This document shows positions 40,976 to 49,469 of a stretch of DNA of 54,792 nt, in pieces. The translations under genes were made by a program, and so were the position numbers. The notes under the pieces were generated by a model. That model saw only the letters and a program-made list of their open reading frames with translations, was not told the origin of the DNA and ran no database searches. How positions within the stretch are numbered: the stretch's first letter is position 1; every line of letters begins with the position of its first letter. The DNA is from 67-14 sp035502775 (GTDB lineage Bacteria > Actinomycetota > Thermoleophilia > Solirubrobacterales > 70-9), in NCBI GenBank assembly GCA_035502775.1, contig DATJUB010000064.1:1-54792 (forward strand). The letters are read 5' to 3'.

Positions 40976-41297
40976 AGACGAAAGCCTCCGGAAAGACGGG
41001 AAGCAGACGAGGAATCCGCACCCCGACCTCCACCCCGTCCCCCCGAGAAATCTTGACCCCATCCCGCAGGACACCCGGCAACGCATGCTCCGCAGCCCCA
41101 CGAGGCTCCCTGCCAGTCAGCACCGCCCGAGCCCCCGCCCGTGCCGCCAGCCCCGCCGACCAGAACGCATGTCCCGCGACAGCGATCTGGCCGGCGACCA
41201 GCAGCGAAATGAGCACGATCGGAATCGAACCGATCAGCTCGATCGAGACGGTCCCGCGCTGGTCACCGGCTATCCGCCTGAAGAGTCCTTTCTCCAT
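40947..41297 (-). CDS. TadE-like membrane protein
   Basis: 116 residues. The RGTVSIELIGSIPIVLISLLVAGQIAVAGHAFWSAGLAARAGARA stretch is the TadE signature, with the pilin-like glutamate (SIEL) and single membrane helix at about 18-45. The rest is a small outside domain rich in Arg and Val. It is the first of three overlapping minus-strand genes. No TadA ATPase, TadB/C or Flp prepilin gene is in the window, so the secretion machinery would be encoded elsewhere. Confidence 0.78.
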   Translation of the reverse strand: MEKGLFRRIAGDQRGTVSIELIGSIPIVLISLLVAGQIAVAGHAFWSAGLAARAGARAVLTGREPRGAAEHALPGVLRDGVKISRGDGVEVGVRIPRLLPVFPEAFVYGSSSLGEG

Positions 41298-41360
41298 GCG
41301 CCCAATCTGCCGGGTTTCGGCTCAACCATTGCGCGACAGGCGCGACGATTCCGTGAAATA

Positions 41361-42182
41361 TCAGGAAGAGATCTGTGAAACGACCGGCGAGTGGTCCGAC
41401 AACCGGACCATGAGGTCGGAATCGAGATCCGGTACATCTCGCCGCTCGGGCTTCCAACTCTCCGTCGGCTCCAGCACCTCGCCCCCGCGCAGCAGCAGAT
41501 GGTCGATCGAGCCCGGCTCGGTCGGCTCCGTGAAGCCGTAGTACTCGTGAAGCTCACCGAACACGGAACCACTGGTCCGCGGGCGGATGTTGAAATCCCC
41601 GCCGAACACCAACGGCGACTCACCGGCCCAGTGAACCGCGATCTCCGCGGCCTTCAGCACGTCCCTTTCGCCGCGCTCACGCCCGGTACTCGCATGCAGA
41701 TTCGCCACACAGAGCCCATCGGCCAGACGCACCAGCGAGAGCGCACGCCGCTCCGGAGTCCAGGTCAGGGTCCGGTTCTCCTTCTGCGCGATCACCGATC
41801 CGGGCCGCTCCTTGCGCACCAGGATCAGGTTCGATCCCCCCTCCCAGCTGCCCGGCAGGTGAGGCCGGACCCGCGCGATCGGCGAACAGACCGGGGACAT
41901 CCACATGCGCGAGGTCAACGCCCGGAAACGGGTCGACTTGGTCGCCGCCGCCAGGCGTTCGTCCCAGCGCGGCGGCACCTCCTGGAGCAGGGCCACGTCC
42001 CACTTGGCCGCGGCCAGCAGCGCCGCGAACTCGTCGAAGAGATCACGATTCAGCAGTACGTGGCTCCGCCCGGGCACGGCGCGGCCCATCACCTTCCACG
42101 AAAAGCCGCCTTCCCCGGCCTCGGGCTCCGGCGGGAAGTCGCGTCCATGGAAGAGATTCCAGGAAAGCAGCCGGCGGTTCAG
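41361..42182 (-). CDS. Endonuclease/exonuclease/phosphatase-family protein with CTG start
   Basis: 273 residues if started at CTG 42182. Conserved EEP motifs are LLSWNLFHGRD (N-terminus), VALLQEVPPRWD with the metal glutamate, VANLHAS, FGGDFNIRP, SIDHLLLRG and RLSDHSPV at the end, so the phosphoesterase site looks intact. The first ATG/GTG in frame is at 42092, which would lose the SWNLFHGRD strand. CTG 42182 overlaps the upstream stop (CTGA) and has GGAGG ten bases before it. DNA, phosphoinositide or other phosphodiester substrates are all possible. Confidence 0.85.
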   Translation of the reverse strand: MNRRLLSWNLFHGRDFPPEPEAGEGGFSWKVMGRAVPGRSHVLLNRDLFDEFAALLAAAKWDVALLQEVPPRWDERLAAATKSTRFRALTSRMWMSPVCSPIARVRPHLPGSWEGGSNLILVRKERPGSVIAQKENRTLTWTPERRALSLVRLADGLCVANLHASTGRERGERDVLKAAEIAVHWAGESPLVFGGDFNIRPRTSGSVFGELHEYYGFTEPTEPGSIDHLLLRGGEVLEPTESWKPERRDVPDLDSDLMVRLSDHSPVVSQISS

Positions 42183-42529
42183 TAGCTCTTCGCCTCCGAC
42201 CAGACCAGCCAGATCGCGATCCCGCCGGACGCGATCAGCAGGATCCAGGCGAGCGTTCCGAGGCCGGTCTGAAACATCTGTGAGGACCCGGCGATCATGA
42301 GCACGATCAGCCCGACCGCCGAGAGCAGGACCAGCCGCCGGGAATCCGGCAGGGCGAGCATGGTCAGCCGGTTGGCCCGGTACGCCTGAAAGACCGCGAA
42401 GCTGATCACGGCGAGAAAGCCCATCGTGATCGCGGCGAGCACGGCATCCGCGAAATCCCCGCCGCCCGGCAGAAAAGCGACTCCGAGGGCCAGCAGGGCG
42501 ATGATCGCGATATTGCGCACCGTCGCCAT
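42179..42529 (-). CDS. Hypothetical membrane protein (about four helices)
   Basis: 116 residues with hydrophobic segments IAIIALLALGVAFLP, AVLAAITMGFLAVISFAVF, LVLLSAVGLIVLMIAG and LAWILLIASGGIAIWLVW. A basic loop (YRANRLTMLALPDSRR) lies between the second and third. No family is recognised. Its stop overlaps the endonuclease-family start by four bases, so the two may work together. It lies ten bases after a smaller membrane gene. Confidence 0.7.
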   Translation of the reverse strand: MATVRNIAIIALLALGVAFLPGGGDFADAVLAAITMGFLAVISFAVFQAYRANRLTMLALPDSRRLVLLSAVGLIVLMIAGSSQMFQTGLGTLAWILLIASGGIAIWLVWSEAKSY

Positions 42530-42539
42530 GGGGTTCAGT

Positions 42540-42785
42540 TTATCCAGCGACCATCAGGTAGATGCCGGTGACGATCATGCCGGCGGTCAGCACCACCGAG
42601 AGGGCGCCGATGGCCAACGACAGGTAGGCGATCCCCATGCGGCCCTCGAGGCTGTAGTCGACATACTTGGCGGTGCCCCGGATACCCAGCGAGACCACGA
42701 TGGTCAGGGCGATCGCCGCGATCGCCCCCGCCGCGACCGACTCACCCAGCTCGGCCCAGTTGACGACTTCGGCGATCGGCAGCAC
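42540..42785 (-). CDS. Small two-helix membrane protein next to PiT transporter
   Basis: 81 residues: helices at about 16-38 (AAGAIAAIALTIVVSLGI) and 55-78 (LSLAIGALSVVLTAGMIVTGIYLMV) with a charged loop (RGTAKYVDYSLEGRMG). GTG 42785 comes three bases after the PiT stop, so co-translation is likely. It could be an accessory of the phosphate transporter; this is position-based only. Confidence 0.7.
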   Translation of the reverse strand: MLPIAEVVNWAELGESVAAGAIAAIALTIVVSLGIRGTAKYVDYSLEGRMGIAYLSLAIGALSVVLTAGMIVTGIYLMVAG

Positions 42786-42788
42786 GGC

Positions 42789-43898
42789 TCAGCCCGCCTC
42801 CACCGGCGCGCCGCGGCGGGCGCGCTGGACGAAGGCGGCGACGATCATCAGGATCGAGATCGCACTGATCAGGATCGGTCCGACCACACCGCTGCCGCAG
42901 ATCACGGTGATCCCGTAGACGGCGGCACCGATCGCGGCCGCGGCCGGCAGGGTCAGCACCCAGGCGGTGACGATGTTTCCGGCGACGCCCCAGCGAACCG
43001 CCGAGAGCCGCTTGGCGATGCCGGAGCCCATGATGCCGCCGTTGATGACGTGGGTGGTCGAAAGCGGAAAGCCGAAATGGGAGGAGGCCATGATCACCGC
43101 GGCACCGGCTCCCTGGGCGGAGAAGCCCTGGGCCGTGTCCATCTTGATGATCTTGGTGCCGGTGGTCTTGATGATCTTCCAGCCGCCACTGTAGGTGCCG
43201 ACGGCGATCGCGGTGGCGGCCGAGAAGACCACCCAGAAGGGCGGATCGGCACCGACGTCGAGCACACCGTCGGCGATCAGGGCGAGCGTGATGACCCCCA
43301 TGGTCTTCTGAGCATCGTTGGTTCCGTGGGCGAGCGCAAGCAGCCCGCCGGAGGCGATCTGGGCGACCCGGTAGCCGCGGTTGACCGGGCCGGGCCGCAG
43401 GTTGTTGACGATCCGGTAACAGATGCTGATCGCGATTCCGGCGACGACGAAGGCGAGCAGCGGAGCGACCACACCGGGCACGAGAACCTTGCCGACCAGA
43501 CCTTCGACCTCGATCGCGCCGGTGCCGACCGCGGCCAGTGCCGATCCGACGATGCCGCCGATCAGCGCGTGGGAGCTGGACGACGGGAGCCCGTAGTACC
43601 AGGTGATCAGGTTCCAGGCAATCGCGCCCATCAGACCGGAAAAGACGATGTTCAGCGCGTCGGGACCGGAAATGGCCTCGGCGCTGACCACACCGGAAGC
43701 GATCGTCGCGGCCACCTCGATCGAGATGAAGGCGCCGACGAAGTTGAGGATCGCGGCCAGCGCGATCGCGGCTTTTGGTGAGGCGGCACCGGTAGAGATC
43801 GAGGTCGCGACGACATTCGCGGTGTCGTGGAATCCGTTGGTGAAATCGAAGGCCAGCGCGGTGACGATGACGATGACCAGAATCAGATGAGCGTCCAC
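42789..43898 (-). CDS. pit: PiT-family inorganic phosphate transporter
   Basis: 369 residues with about ten membrane helices. The two PD001131-type repeats are recognised in FDFTNGFHDTANVVATSIS near the N-terminus and LALAHGTNDAQKTMGVITLAL in the middle. It carries metal-phosphate by proton or sodium coupling with low affinity. GTG 43898 follows the DUF47 gene by five bases, the usual pairing for PiT systems. Confidence 0.95.
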   Translation of the reverse strand: MDAHLILVIVIVTALAFDFTNGFHDTANVVATSISTGAASPKAAIALAAILNFVGAFISIEVAATIASGVVSAEAISGPDALNIVFSGLMGAIAWNLITWYYGLPSSSSHALIGGIVGSALAAVGTGAIEVEGLVGKVLVPGVVAPLLAFVVAGIAISICYRIVNNLRPGPVNRGYRVAQIASGGLLALAHGTNDAQKTMGVITLALIADGVLDVGADPPFWVVFSAATAIAVGTYSGGWKIIKTTGTKIIKMDTAQGFSAQGAGAAVIMASSHFGFPLSTTHVINGGIMGSGIAKRLSAVRWGVAGNIVTAWVLTLPAAAAIGAAVYGITVICGSGVVGPILISAISILMIVAAFVQRARRGAPVEAG

Positions 43899-43903
43899 AA
43901 GCC

Positions 43904-44521
43904 TCAGCTGTTCTTGATGACGATGCCTTCGAGGATGTGCGCGGCGGTCTCGGTGGCGTCGATCGCTTTCTCGAGCACCGCGAACATGTCCTTCCAGCGG
44001 ATCACGACCATCGGGTCGATGCCGTTGGAGAAGAGCGAGGCGACGGCGTCACGCGAGACGCGGTCCCCGTCGTTCTCGAGGCGATGGATCTCGATCCAGT
44101 ACTTGTCGAGGTCCTTGAAGGTCGGCAGGTTCTCGAGGCCGGCGGCGAGCTGTTCGCAGCAGCCGACCAGGATCTTGGTGAGTTCCTGCGCCTGGGACAT
44201 CGGCGCCTCGATCTTGTAGAGACCGAGAAAGTCGGCGGCTTCCTCGATGTAATCGACGACATCGTCGAGCTTGGTCGCGAGACCGTAGATGTCCTCGCGG
44301 TCGATCGGGGTGACGAAGGTCGAGTTGAGGCGCTTGATGATGTCGTGGGTGATCCGGTCACCCTCCTGCTCGGTCAGCAGGATCTCGCGGGTGAGCCCGT
44401 TGTCGTCGGGCCAGGACTGCATCATCTCGTCCAGCATCGCCGCCGCACGCAGGGTGTTGTGACCGGCCTCGTTGAAGAGATCGAAGAAGGTGCTGTCGCG
44501 AGGTAAAAGTGAGAAGCGCAT
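43904..44521 (-). CDS. DUF47 PhoU-like protein, PiT partner
   Basis: 205 residues from ATG 44521, all helical. The start MRFSLLPRDSTFFDLFNEAGHNTL and the metal-binding acidic repeats (LLTEQEGDRITHDIIKRL, RLENDGDRVSRDAVASLF) identify the DUF47/PhoU-like family that regulates PiT transporters. A TTG five codons earlier lies inside a TAGGTT -10 candidate and is rejected. Confidence 0.92.
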   Translation of the reverse strand: MRFSLLPRDSTFFDLFNEAGHNTLRAAAMLDEMMQSWPDDNGLTREILLTEQEGDRITHDIIKRLNSTFVTPIDREDIYGLATKLDDVVDYIEEAADFLGLYKIEAPMSQAQELTKILVGCCEQLAAGLENLPTFKDLDKYWIEIHRLENDGDRVSRDAVASLFSNGIDPMVVIRWKDMFAVLEKAIDATETAAHILEGIVIKNS

Positions 44522-44565
44522 GAAGACGGGGGCCAACCTAGCAGAGCTTCGGCCCTGCCCACCTG

Positions 44566-46659
44566 TCAGGAGGTCATCTGATGCGCGACCGTCGAGGCCA
44601 GCGCGAGGTGACGCTCCCTCAGCTCTTCCTGAACATTGCGCTCCTCGCCGCCTTCAGGGCTGAGTCTCGACCAATTTCCGGAGCTGTCGAGCACCCAGGA
44701 ATTGGTGTTGTCGGCGAAGCAGCGCTCGAGCACGTCGAGCACCTGGTCGCGCGCGGTCTCGTCGTCGATCGGGGTCACCAGTTCGACCCGGCTGTCGAGG
44801 TTGCGCGGCATCAGGTCGGCCGATCCCATCAGCACCTTCGATTCATCGCCGCGCCGGAAGGCGTAGATCCGCGAATGCTCCAGGAAGCGGCCGACGATCG
44901 AGACCACCCGGATGTTGTCCGAGAGGCCGGCCACACCCGGCCTCAGGCAGCAGATGCCGCGGATGTTCAGCTCGACCTCGACCCCGGCCATCGAGGCGCG
45001 GTACAGCGCCTCGATGCAGCGGCGGTCGACCAGCGAGTTCATCTTCATCGAGATCTTGGCCTCACGCCCCTCGAGGTGGGCATCGATCGTCTTGTCGACC
45101 TCGGCCAGGATCCGGGAGCGCATCGTGTCGGGCGAGACCAGCACCCTCCGGTACTCGGTGGGCTTGGCATATCCGGTGAGCACGTTGAACATCTCGGCCA
45201 CGTCCGCCCCGATCTCGGGGTCCGCAGTGAACAGGCCCAGATCGGTGTAGAGGCGGGCGGTGGTCGAGTGGTAGTTGCCGGTGCCGATGTGGACGTAGTT
45301 GCGAACCTGGTCGCCCTCCCGCCGGACCACCAGCAGGGCCTTGATGTGCGTCTTCAGCCCGGGAATGCCGTAGACGACGTGCACCCCCACCTCCTCGAGG
45401 CGCTTGGCCCACTCGATGTTGGCCTCCTCGTCGAAGCGGGCTTTCAGCTCCAGCATGCAGACGACCTGCTTGCCGCGCTCGGAGGCGCGGATCAGGGCCT
45501 GGACCAGCGGCGAGTCGTCGCTGGTCCGGTACACCGTCTGCTTGATCGCGAGCACCTCGGGATCCCTGGTCGCCTCGGCGATGAAACGCTCGACCGAGGT
45601 GGTGAACGAGTCGTAGGGATGGTGGACGAGCACGTCTCCCTGGCGGATCGCGGCGAAGATGTCGACCGGATCGCCGTCCTCGCCGCGAAGGCGGGGCTGG
45701 GTGACCGGATTCCAGGGCTCGTCGCGAAGATCGCCGTATCCGTGGAGCTTGACCACGTCCCACAGGTCCTTCAGGTCGAGGATTCCCGAGATGTCGAACA
45801 CCTCGTTCTCCTGCAGCCTGAGCACCTCGACCAGGCTTTCCTTGAGCGCCGGATCCATGTTGTCCGAGACCTCGAGCCGCACGACCTCGCCGAAGCGGCG
45901 ACGGCGCACCTCTTCCTGAACCGCTTCGAGCAGATCGTCGGCCTCGTCGCTGACGTTGAAGTCGGCGTCACGGGTCACCCGGAAGTAGCCGTGGTCGATC
46001 ACGTCCACGCCGGGGAAAAGCGACTCGAGATTGTCGGCGATCACATCCTCGAGCGGGACGAGCACGTGATCGTCTTCGTGGCCGACCTCGATGAACCGGC
46101 CCAGCAGCTCCTTCGGCACCTTGATCCGGGCGAGCACCTCGTTCGAGGTCTCGGGATCGCGCAGCATCACGGCGAGGCTGAGCGACAGGTTGGAGATGTA
46201 CGGGAAGGGGCGTCCCTGCCCGATCACGAGCGGGGTCAGGGTCGGGAACACCTGCTGCTCGAAACGGCGTCCGACCTCCTTGCGCTCCTCCTTGCTCAGG
46301 GAGTCGAGCGGGGCGATCTTGATGCCGTGGTTGATCAGCTCCGGACGGAGCGTCCCGTCGAAACAGTCGCGCAGGCGGCGGTCGAGTTCCAGGGAGCGGC
46401 TGCGGATCGCCTGGATCTGTTCACGGGGTGAAAGACCGTCGGGTCCGCGGGCGTCGATCCCGGCGTCGACCTGGTCCCACAGCCCGGCGACCCGGACCAT
46501 GAAGAACTCGTCCAGATTCGAGGCGTAGATCGCGCAGAACTTCACTCTCTCCAGCAGGGGGACGGTCTCGTCCTCGGCCAGTTCGAGCACACGCTGGTTG
46601 AAATCGAGCCAGGAGAGCTCACGGTTGAAATAGAGGGAAGGATCGCTCAGGTCAGCCAA
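44566..46659 (-). CDS. ppk1: Polyphosphate kinase 1
   Basis: 697 residues. It reversibly transfers the gamma-phosphate of ATP to polyphosphate. The N domain begins DPSLYFNRELSWLDFNQRVLELA; the head domain follows; the C1 and C2 domains hold the catalytic histidine region (NYHSTTARLYTDLG), the second histidine (FLEHSRIYAF), and SADLMPRNLDSRVEL. TTG 46659 is chosen because TACGAT at 46671-46666 ends six bases before it and the family N-terminus starts two residues later; a frame to 46761 would overlap the CHAD gene. Confidence 0.95.
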   Translation of the reverse strand: MADLSDPSLYFNRELSWLDFNQRVLELAEDETVPLLERVKFCAIYASNLDEFFMVRVAGLWDQVDAGIDARGPDGLSPREQIQAIRSRSLELDRRLRDCFDGTLRPELINHGIKIAPLDSLSKEERKEVGRRFEQQVFPTLTPLVIGQGRPFPYISNLSLSLAVMLRDPETSNEVLARIKVPKELLGRFIEVGHEDDHVLVPLEDVIADNLESLFPGVDVIDHGYFRVTRDADFNVSDEADDLLEAVQEEVRRRRFGEVVRLEVSDNMDPALKESLVEVLRLQENEVFDISGILDLKDLWDVVKLHGYGDLRDEPWNPVTQPRLRGEDGDPVDIFAAIRQGDVLVHHPYDSFTTSVERFIAEATRDPEVLAIKQTVYRTSDDSPLVQALIRASERGKQVVCMLELKARFDEEANIEWAKRLEEVGVHVVYGIPGLKTHIKALLVVRREGDQVRNYVHIGTGNYHSTTARLYTDLGLFTADPEIGADVAEMFNVLTGYAKPTEYRRVLVSPDTMRSRILAEVDKTIDAHLEGREAKISMKMNSLVDRRCIEALYRASMAGVEVELNIRGICCLRPGVAGLSDNIRVVSIVGRFLEHSRIYAFRRGDESKVLMGSADLMPRNLDSRVELVTPIDDETARDQVLDVLERCFADNTNSWVLDSSGNWSRLSPEGGEERNVQEELRERHLALASTVAHQMTS

Positions 46660-46703
46660 GACGCCATCGTACTCTCTGATCGCCGTCCGGTTGTGAAATC
46701 TCT

Positions 46704-47723
46704 TTACCTGAGAGAGGTTTCCAGAGCCACCCAGACACCCTGGCGGGACTGTTCCAGCCAAAGCCGCTTGAAGCGCTCGTACATGATCCGGCGCCGGGCG
46801 AGCAGGTGCACGACCAGCAGCTCCAGTCCCCGGTACTCGGAGCGGTTGGGCGCCGCCTGGACGAGGATCGGATCGAGATCCCGGTTTCCGCGTGCCCGCT
46901 CGACGATCGTCGCGATGTCCTCTTCCTCCAGCAGGCGGATCTGCTCGCGGGCCTCGGGCAGGACGATGTCGCAGTCACGGATCTCGCCGAGGATCTCCTG
47001 CAGCCCGCGGGCAGCCCGCCGGGCCGTATGCGCCTGGGTTCCGAGACCCTCAGCGGTCAGCTCCAGCGCGTACCGCAGGCGTTCGGCGGCGACCCGCATC
47101 CGGTGCTGGTCCTTGATCGCGTAGGGCTCCAGCGCCGCCGGCACACATGCCCGCAGGCGCCCCAGCCGCTTGGCGACCAGATCGGTCGCGCTCTCCGGGA
47201 CCTCGGACAGGGAGTGGTGCGAATCCCGTTCCTCGCCGTCGCCGTCCTCGGCCGCGACGTCGCTCAGATCCTCGATCCGAACCCGGAAGGCCTGCATCCT
47301 CCGTCCGTGGATCGATTGGGCGAGGGCCCGGTTGGCGTCGGCCTGCTCCCGCCGCAGCCGGTCGATCATGCGTGCGATCCCCTCCTGCTCGGCCAGCCCC
47401 ATCTCGGCCCCCACCTCCTCGACGGTGGCGATCGCCCGGTCGGTGTCGCGGCGGCGGCCGACCGTGTCGATCAGCGTCCGGACCTCTTCCCGGCTTCCCC
47501 GGTACTGGGACTTGGGGAAGCAGGGACGGAACAGCTCCAGTGCCGCCCGCATCCTCCGGGTCGCGAGCCACATCAGTTCGGCCGGCTCGGTGTCGGTGAC
47601 GTCGAGCAGCCCCTTGCTCAGGTTGGAGATCTGGTCGACCCGGTCCTCCAGCACCACCGCGGCCGCCATTCGAAAGCGCTCATCTGTTCCTGAGCCGGCT
47701 TTCGATGCGTCGCGAGCATTCAT
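46704..47723 (-). CDS. CHAD-domain protein (polyphosphate-associated)
   Basis: 339 residues, all helical, with conserved basic and histidine positions in two four-helix bundles (LMWLATRRMRAALELFRPCF, KDQHRMRVAAERLRYALEL, LGEIRDCDI). CHAD domains bind inorganic polyphosphate and often neighbour ppk, as here, where it lies immediately upstream of ppk1. TAGGCT at 47737-47732 ends eight bases before the ATG, giving this gene its own promoter within the phosphate block. Confidence 0.92.
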   Translation of the reverse strand: MNARDASKAGSGTDERFRMAAAVVLEDRVDQISNLSKGLLDVTDTEPAELMWLATRRMRAALELFRPCFPKSQYRGSREEVRTLIDTVGRRRDTDRAIATVEEVGAEMGLAEQEGIARMIDRLRREQADANRALAQSIHGRRMQAFRVRIEDLSDVAAEDGDGEERDSHHSLSEVPESATDLVAKRLGRLRACVPAALEPYAIKDQHRMRVAAERLRYALELTAEGLGTQAHTARRAARGLQEILGEIRDCDIVLPEAREQIRLLEEEDIATIVERARGNRDLDPILVQAAPNRSEYRGLELLVVHLLARRRIMYERFKRLWLEQSRQGVWVALETSLR

Positions 47724-47751
47724 CGATCAGGAGCCTACCTCGCGATGGTGC

Positions 47752-48660
47752 TCAACTCGCAAGTGCGGGGTCGGTGACATTTTTGTCGTCATTCAGCATG
47801 TCGAGCACGATGCCCTCACGGATCCCGCCCTTGCCGATCTGCAGTGGCTGCCCGAGCAGCTCGGACAGCTTTTCGAGGATGAGCACGCCGGTCGGCAGGA
47901 TCCGCACCCGCACCGGGTCCAGTTCGAACTGCTTGGCGACATCGGCCGCGGGATCCCCGCAGAGCACACGGATGCCGCGTTCCAGCGTCTCGTACTCCAG
48001 GACCACACCGGTCAGGCGCCGCAGCGAGGTGGCGCTGCCGCCGACCGCGACCACCTGGTCCGGTTTCGTCTCGATCTTCACGTCCTTGAATTCGTCTTCG
48101 ACCCGGTCGCGGATCTTGCGGATCTCCGAGGCCGAGGGCGGATCGCTCTCGATCAGCTCGTCGGCGAGGGCTCCCGAGCCGATCGCGAACGAGATCACTT
48201 CGTTGACTCCGCCGGGAACCGTTCCGAACGTGATCTCGGTCGAGCCGCCGCCGACATCGACCACGGCCACGCTGCCGTCGATCGGGTGCCCGAGCGCCTT
48301 GGTGGCACCGATGAAGGCCAGGCGGCCCTCCTCCTCGCCGCTGACGATCTCGATCGGGATGCCGGCCTTGGCCTCGATCGCCTTGACCACGTCGCCGGCG
48401 TTGCCGGAATCCCTGATCGCCGCGGTGGCGACCGCGCGGAAGCACTCGGCGCCCAGTTCGCGGGCGAGACGGACCTGGGTGTCGACCACCTCGGCGACTT
48501 CCTCGATCTTCTCCTTCGAGATGCGCCCCTTGCCGTCGCGGGCCTTGCCGATCCGGGTGTAGGCCCGCTGTTCCATGATCTTCGTGAGCTGGCCCTCCTG
48601 GGGTTCGGCCACCAGTATCCGGGTCGTGTTGGAACCTATGTCGATCGCGGCACAGAGCAT
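47752..48660 (-). CDS. ppx: Exopolyphosphatase / pppGpp phosphohydrolase family (Ppx/GppA)
   Basis: 302 residues, the short actinobacterial type. The actin-like ATPase fold shows CAAIDIGSNTTRILVAE (phosphate 1), ATAAIRDSGNAGDVV, the catalytic glutamate region SGEEEGRLAFIGA and VVDVGGGSTEITFG (phosphate 2). It may release phosphate from polyphosphate ends or from (p)ppGpp. ATG 48660 matches the family start; the frame runs to 48756 without support. Confidence 0.93.
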   Translation of the reverse strand: MLCAAIDIGSNTTRILVAEPQEGQLTKIMEQRAYTRIGKARDGKGRISKEKIEEVAEVVDTQVRLARELGAECFRAVATAAIRDSGNAGDVVKAIEAKAGIPIEIVSGEEEGRLAFIGATKALGHPIDGSVAVVDVGGGSTEITFGTVPGGVNEVISFAIGSGALADELIESDPPSASEIRKIRDRVEDEFKDVKIETKPDQVVAVGGSATSLRRLTGVVLEYETLERGIRVLCGDPAADVAKQFELDPVRVRILPTGVLILEKLSELLGQPLQIGKGGIREGIVLDMLNDDKNVTDPALAS

Positions 48661-48765
48661 CGATTTCTCTGGAACGATCTTCGCAGAAGGGCCGGATGCG
48701 CCCTTACCGGGCCGGAACCCCCGCCTGCCGCCGTGGAGGCCCCGGACCCTCAGCACCTGAAACGC

Positions 48766-49449
48766 TCAAACCGGATGGGAGGCATCCTCGAATTCGCGGA
48801 ACAGTCCGGTGACGACGAAGGCGACCTGTTCGCCGACGTCCACCGCGTTGTCACCCATCCGCTCGAGCGCGCGGGCGGCCAGCAGCATGGTCATCGCCCA
48901 CTCGCGCCGGTCCGGCTCGTCGCCGATCTCGATCGCGAGCGTGAAGCACTCCTTGTTCAGGCGGTCGACCTTGTCGTCCTGATGGACGAGATCCTGGGCC
49001 TGGGCGACGTCCCGCTCGGAGAAGGCCCGCTTCGCCTGGATCATCTCCATCCTCACCTGGGCGCCCATCTCGAGGATGTTCTTGACCATGCGTTCGTCCA
49101 CCGGCGGCTCGTGCCCGACCAGCGGGATCAGCTTGCAGACGTTCACGCACTGGTCGCCCATGCGTTCGATGTTCTTGATGACGTGCAGCAGGGCCGAGAT
49201 CAGCCGCAGATCGGTGGCGACCGGTGATTGTGTCGCCAGCAGCGTGATCAGCCCCTGGTGGACCTCGAGGTACCGGCCGTCGATCTGGTCGTCGTCGCCC
49301 ATCACGATCTGGGCCAGCTCGATGTCCTGGTTGGAAACCGCTTCCAGGGTCCGGTCCAGCGAGGTCATCACCAGATCGAAACCACCCAGGGTCTTCTCCT
49401 CGAGCCGGGCCAGTTCCTCCTGGTACTGAACCCTGATCCTGTTACTCAC
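48766..49449 (-). CDS. phoU: PhoU, phosphate signalling protein
   Basis: 227 residues forming two three-helix bundles. The repeated metal motifs are DDDQIDGRYLEV, NIERMGDQCVNVCK, HQDDKVDRLNKECFT and ALERMGDNAVDVGEQV. PhoU links the Pst transporter to the two-component system and dampens uptake. I chose GTG 49449 because GGGAG lies eight bases upstream and it gives the normal N-terminus (SNRIRVQYQEELARLEE); ATG 49464 is the alternative. It follows pstB by 20 bases. Confidence 0.95.
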   Translation of the reverse strand: MSNRIRVQYQEELARLEEKTLGGFDLVMTSLDRTLEAVSNQDIELAQIVMGDDDQIDGRYLEVHQGLITLLATQSPVATDLRLISALLHVIKNIERMGDQCVNVCKLIPLVGHEPPVDERMVKNILEMGAQVRMEMIQAKRAFSERDVAQAQDLVHQDDKVDRLNKECFTLAIEIGDEPDRREWAMTMLLAARALERMGDNAVDVGEQVAFVVTGLFREFEDASHPV

Positions 49450-49469
49450 GTGAAGCTCTCCCATCTCGC

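Noticed and set aside
42489..42542. TAAACT as another leaderless -10 before the gene at 42529
   Set aside because: The hexamer includes the stop codon TAA of the upstream co-directional gene, so the match may be coincidental and it was left out of the count.
44581..46431. 616-codon frame antisense to ppk1
   Set aside because: Mirror of ppk1 codons; repetitive His/Val/Asp/Gly composition without any domain.
47170..49227. 685-codon frame antisense to CHAD, ppx and phoU
   Set aside because: Shadow frame; all three minus-strand genes are convincing.
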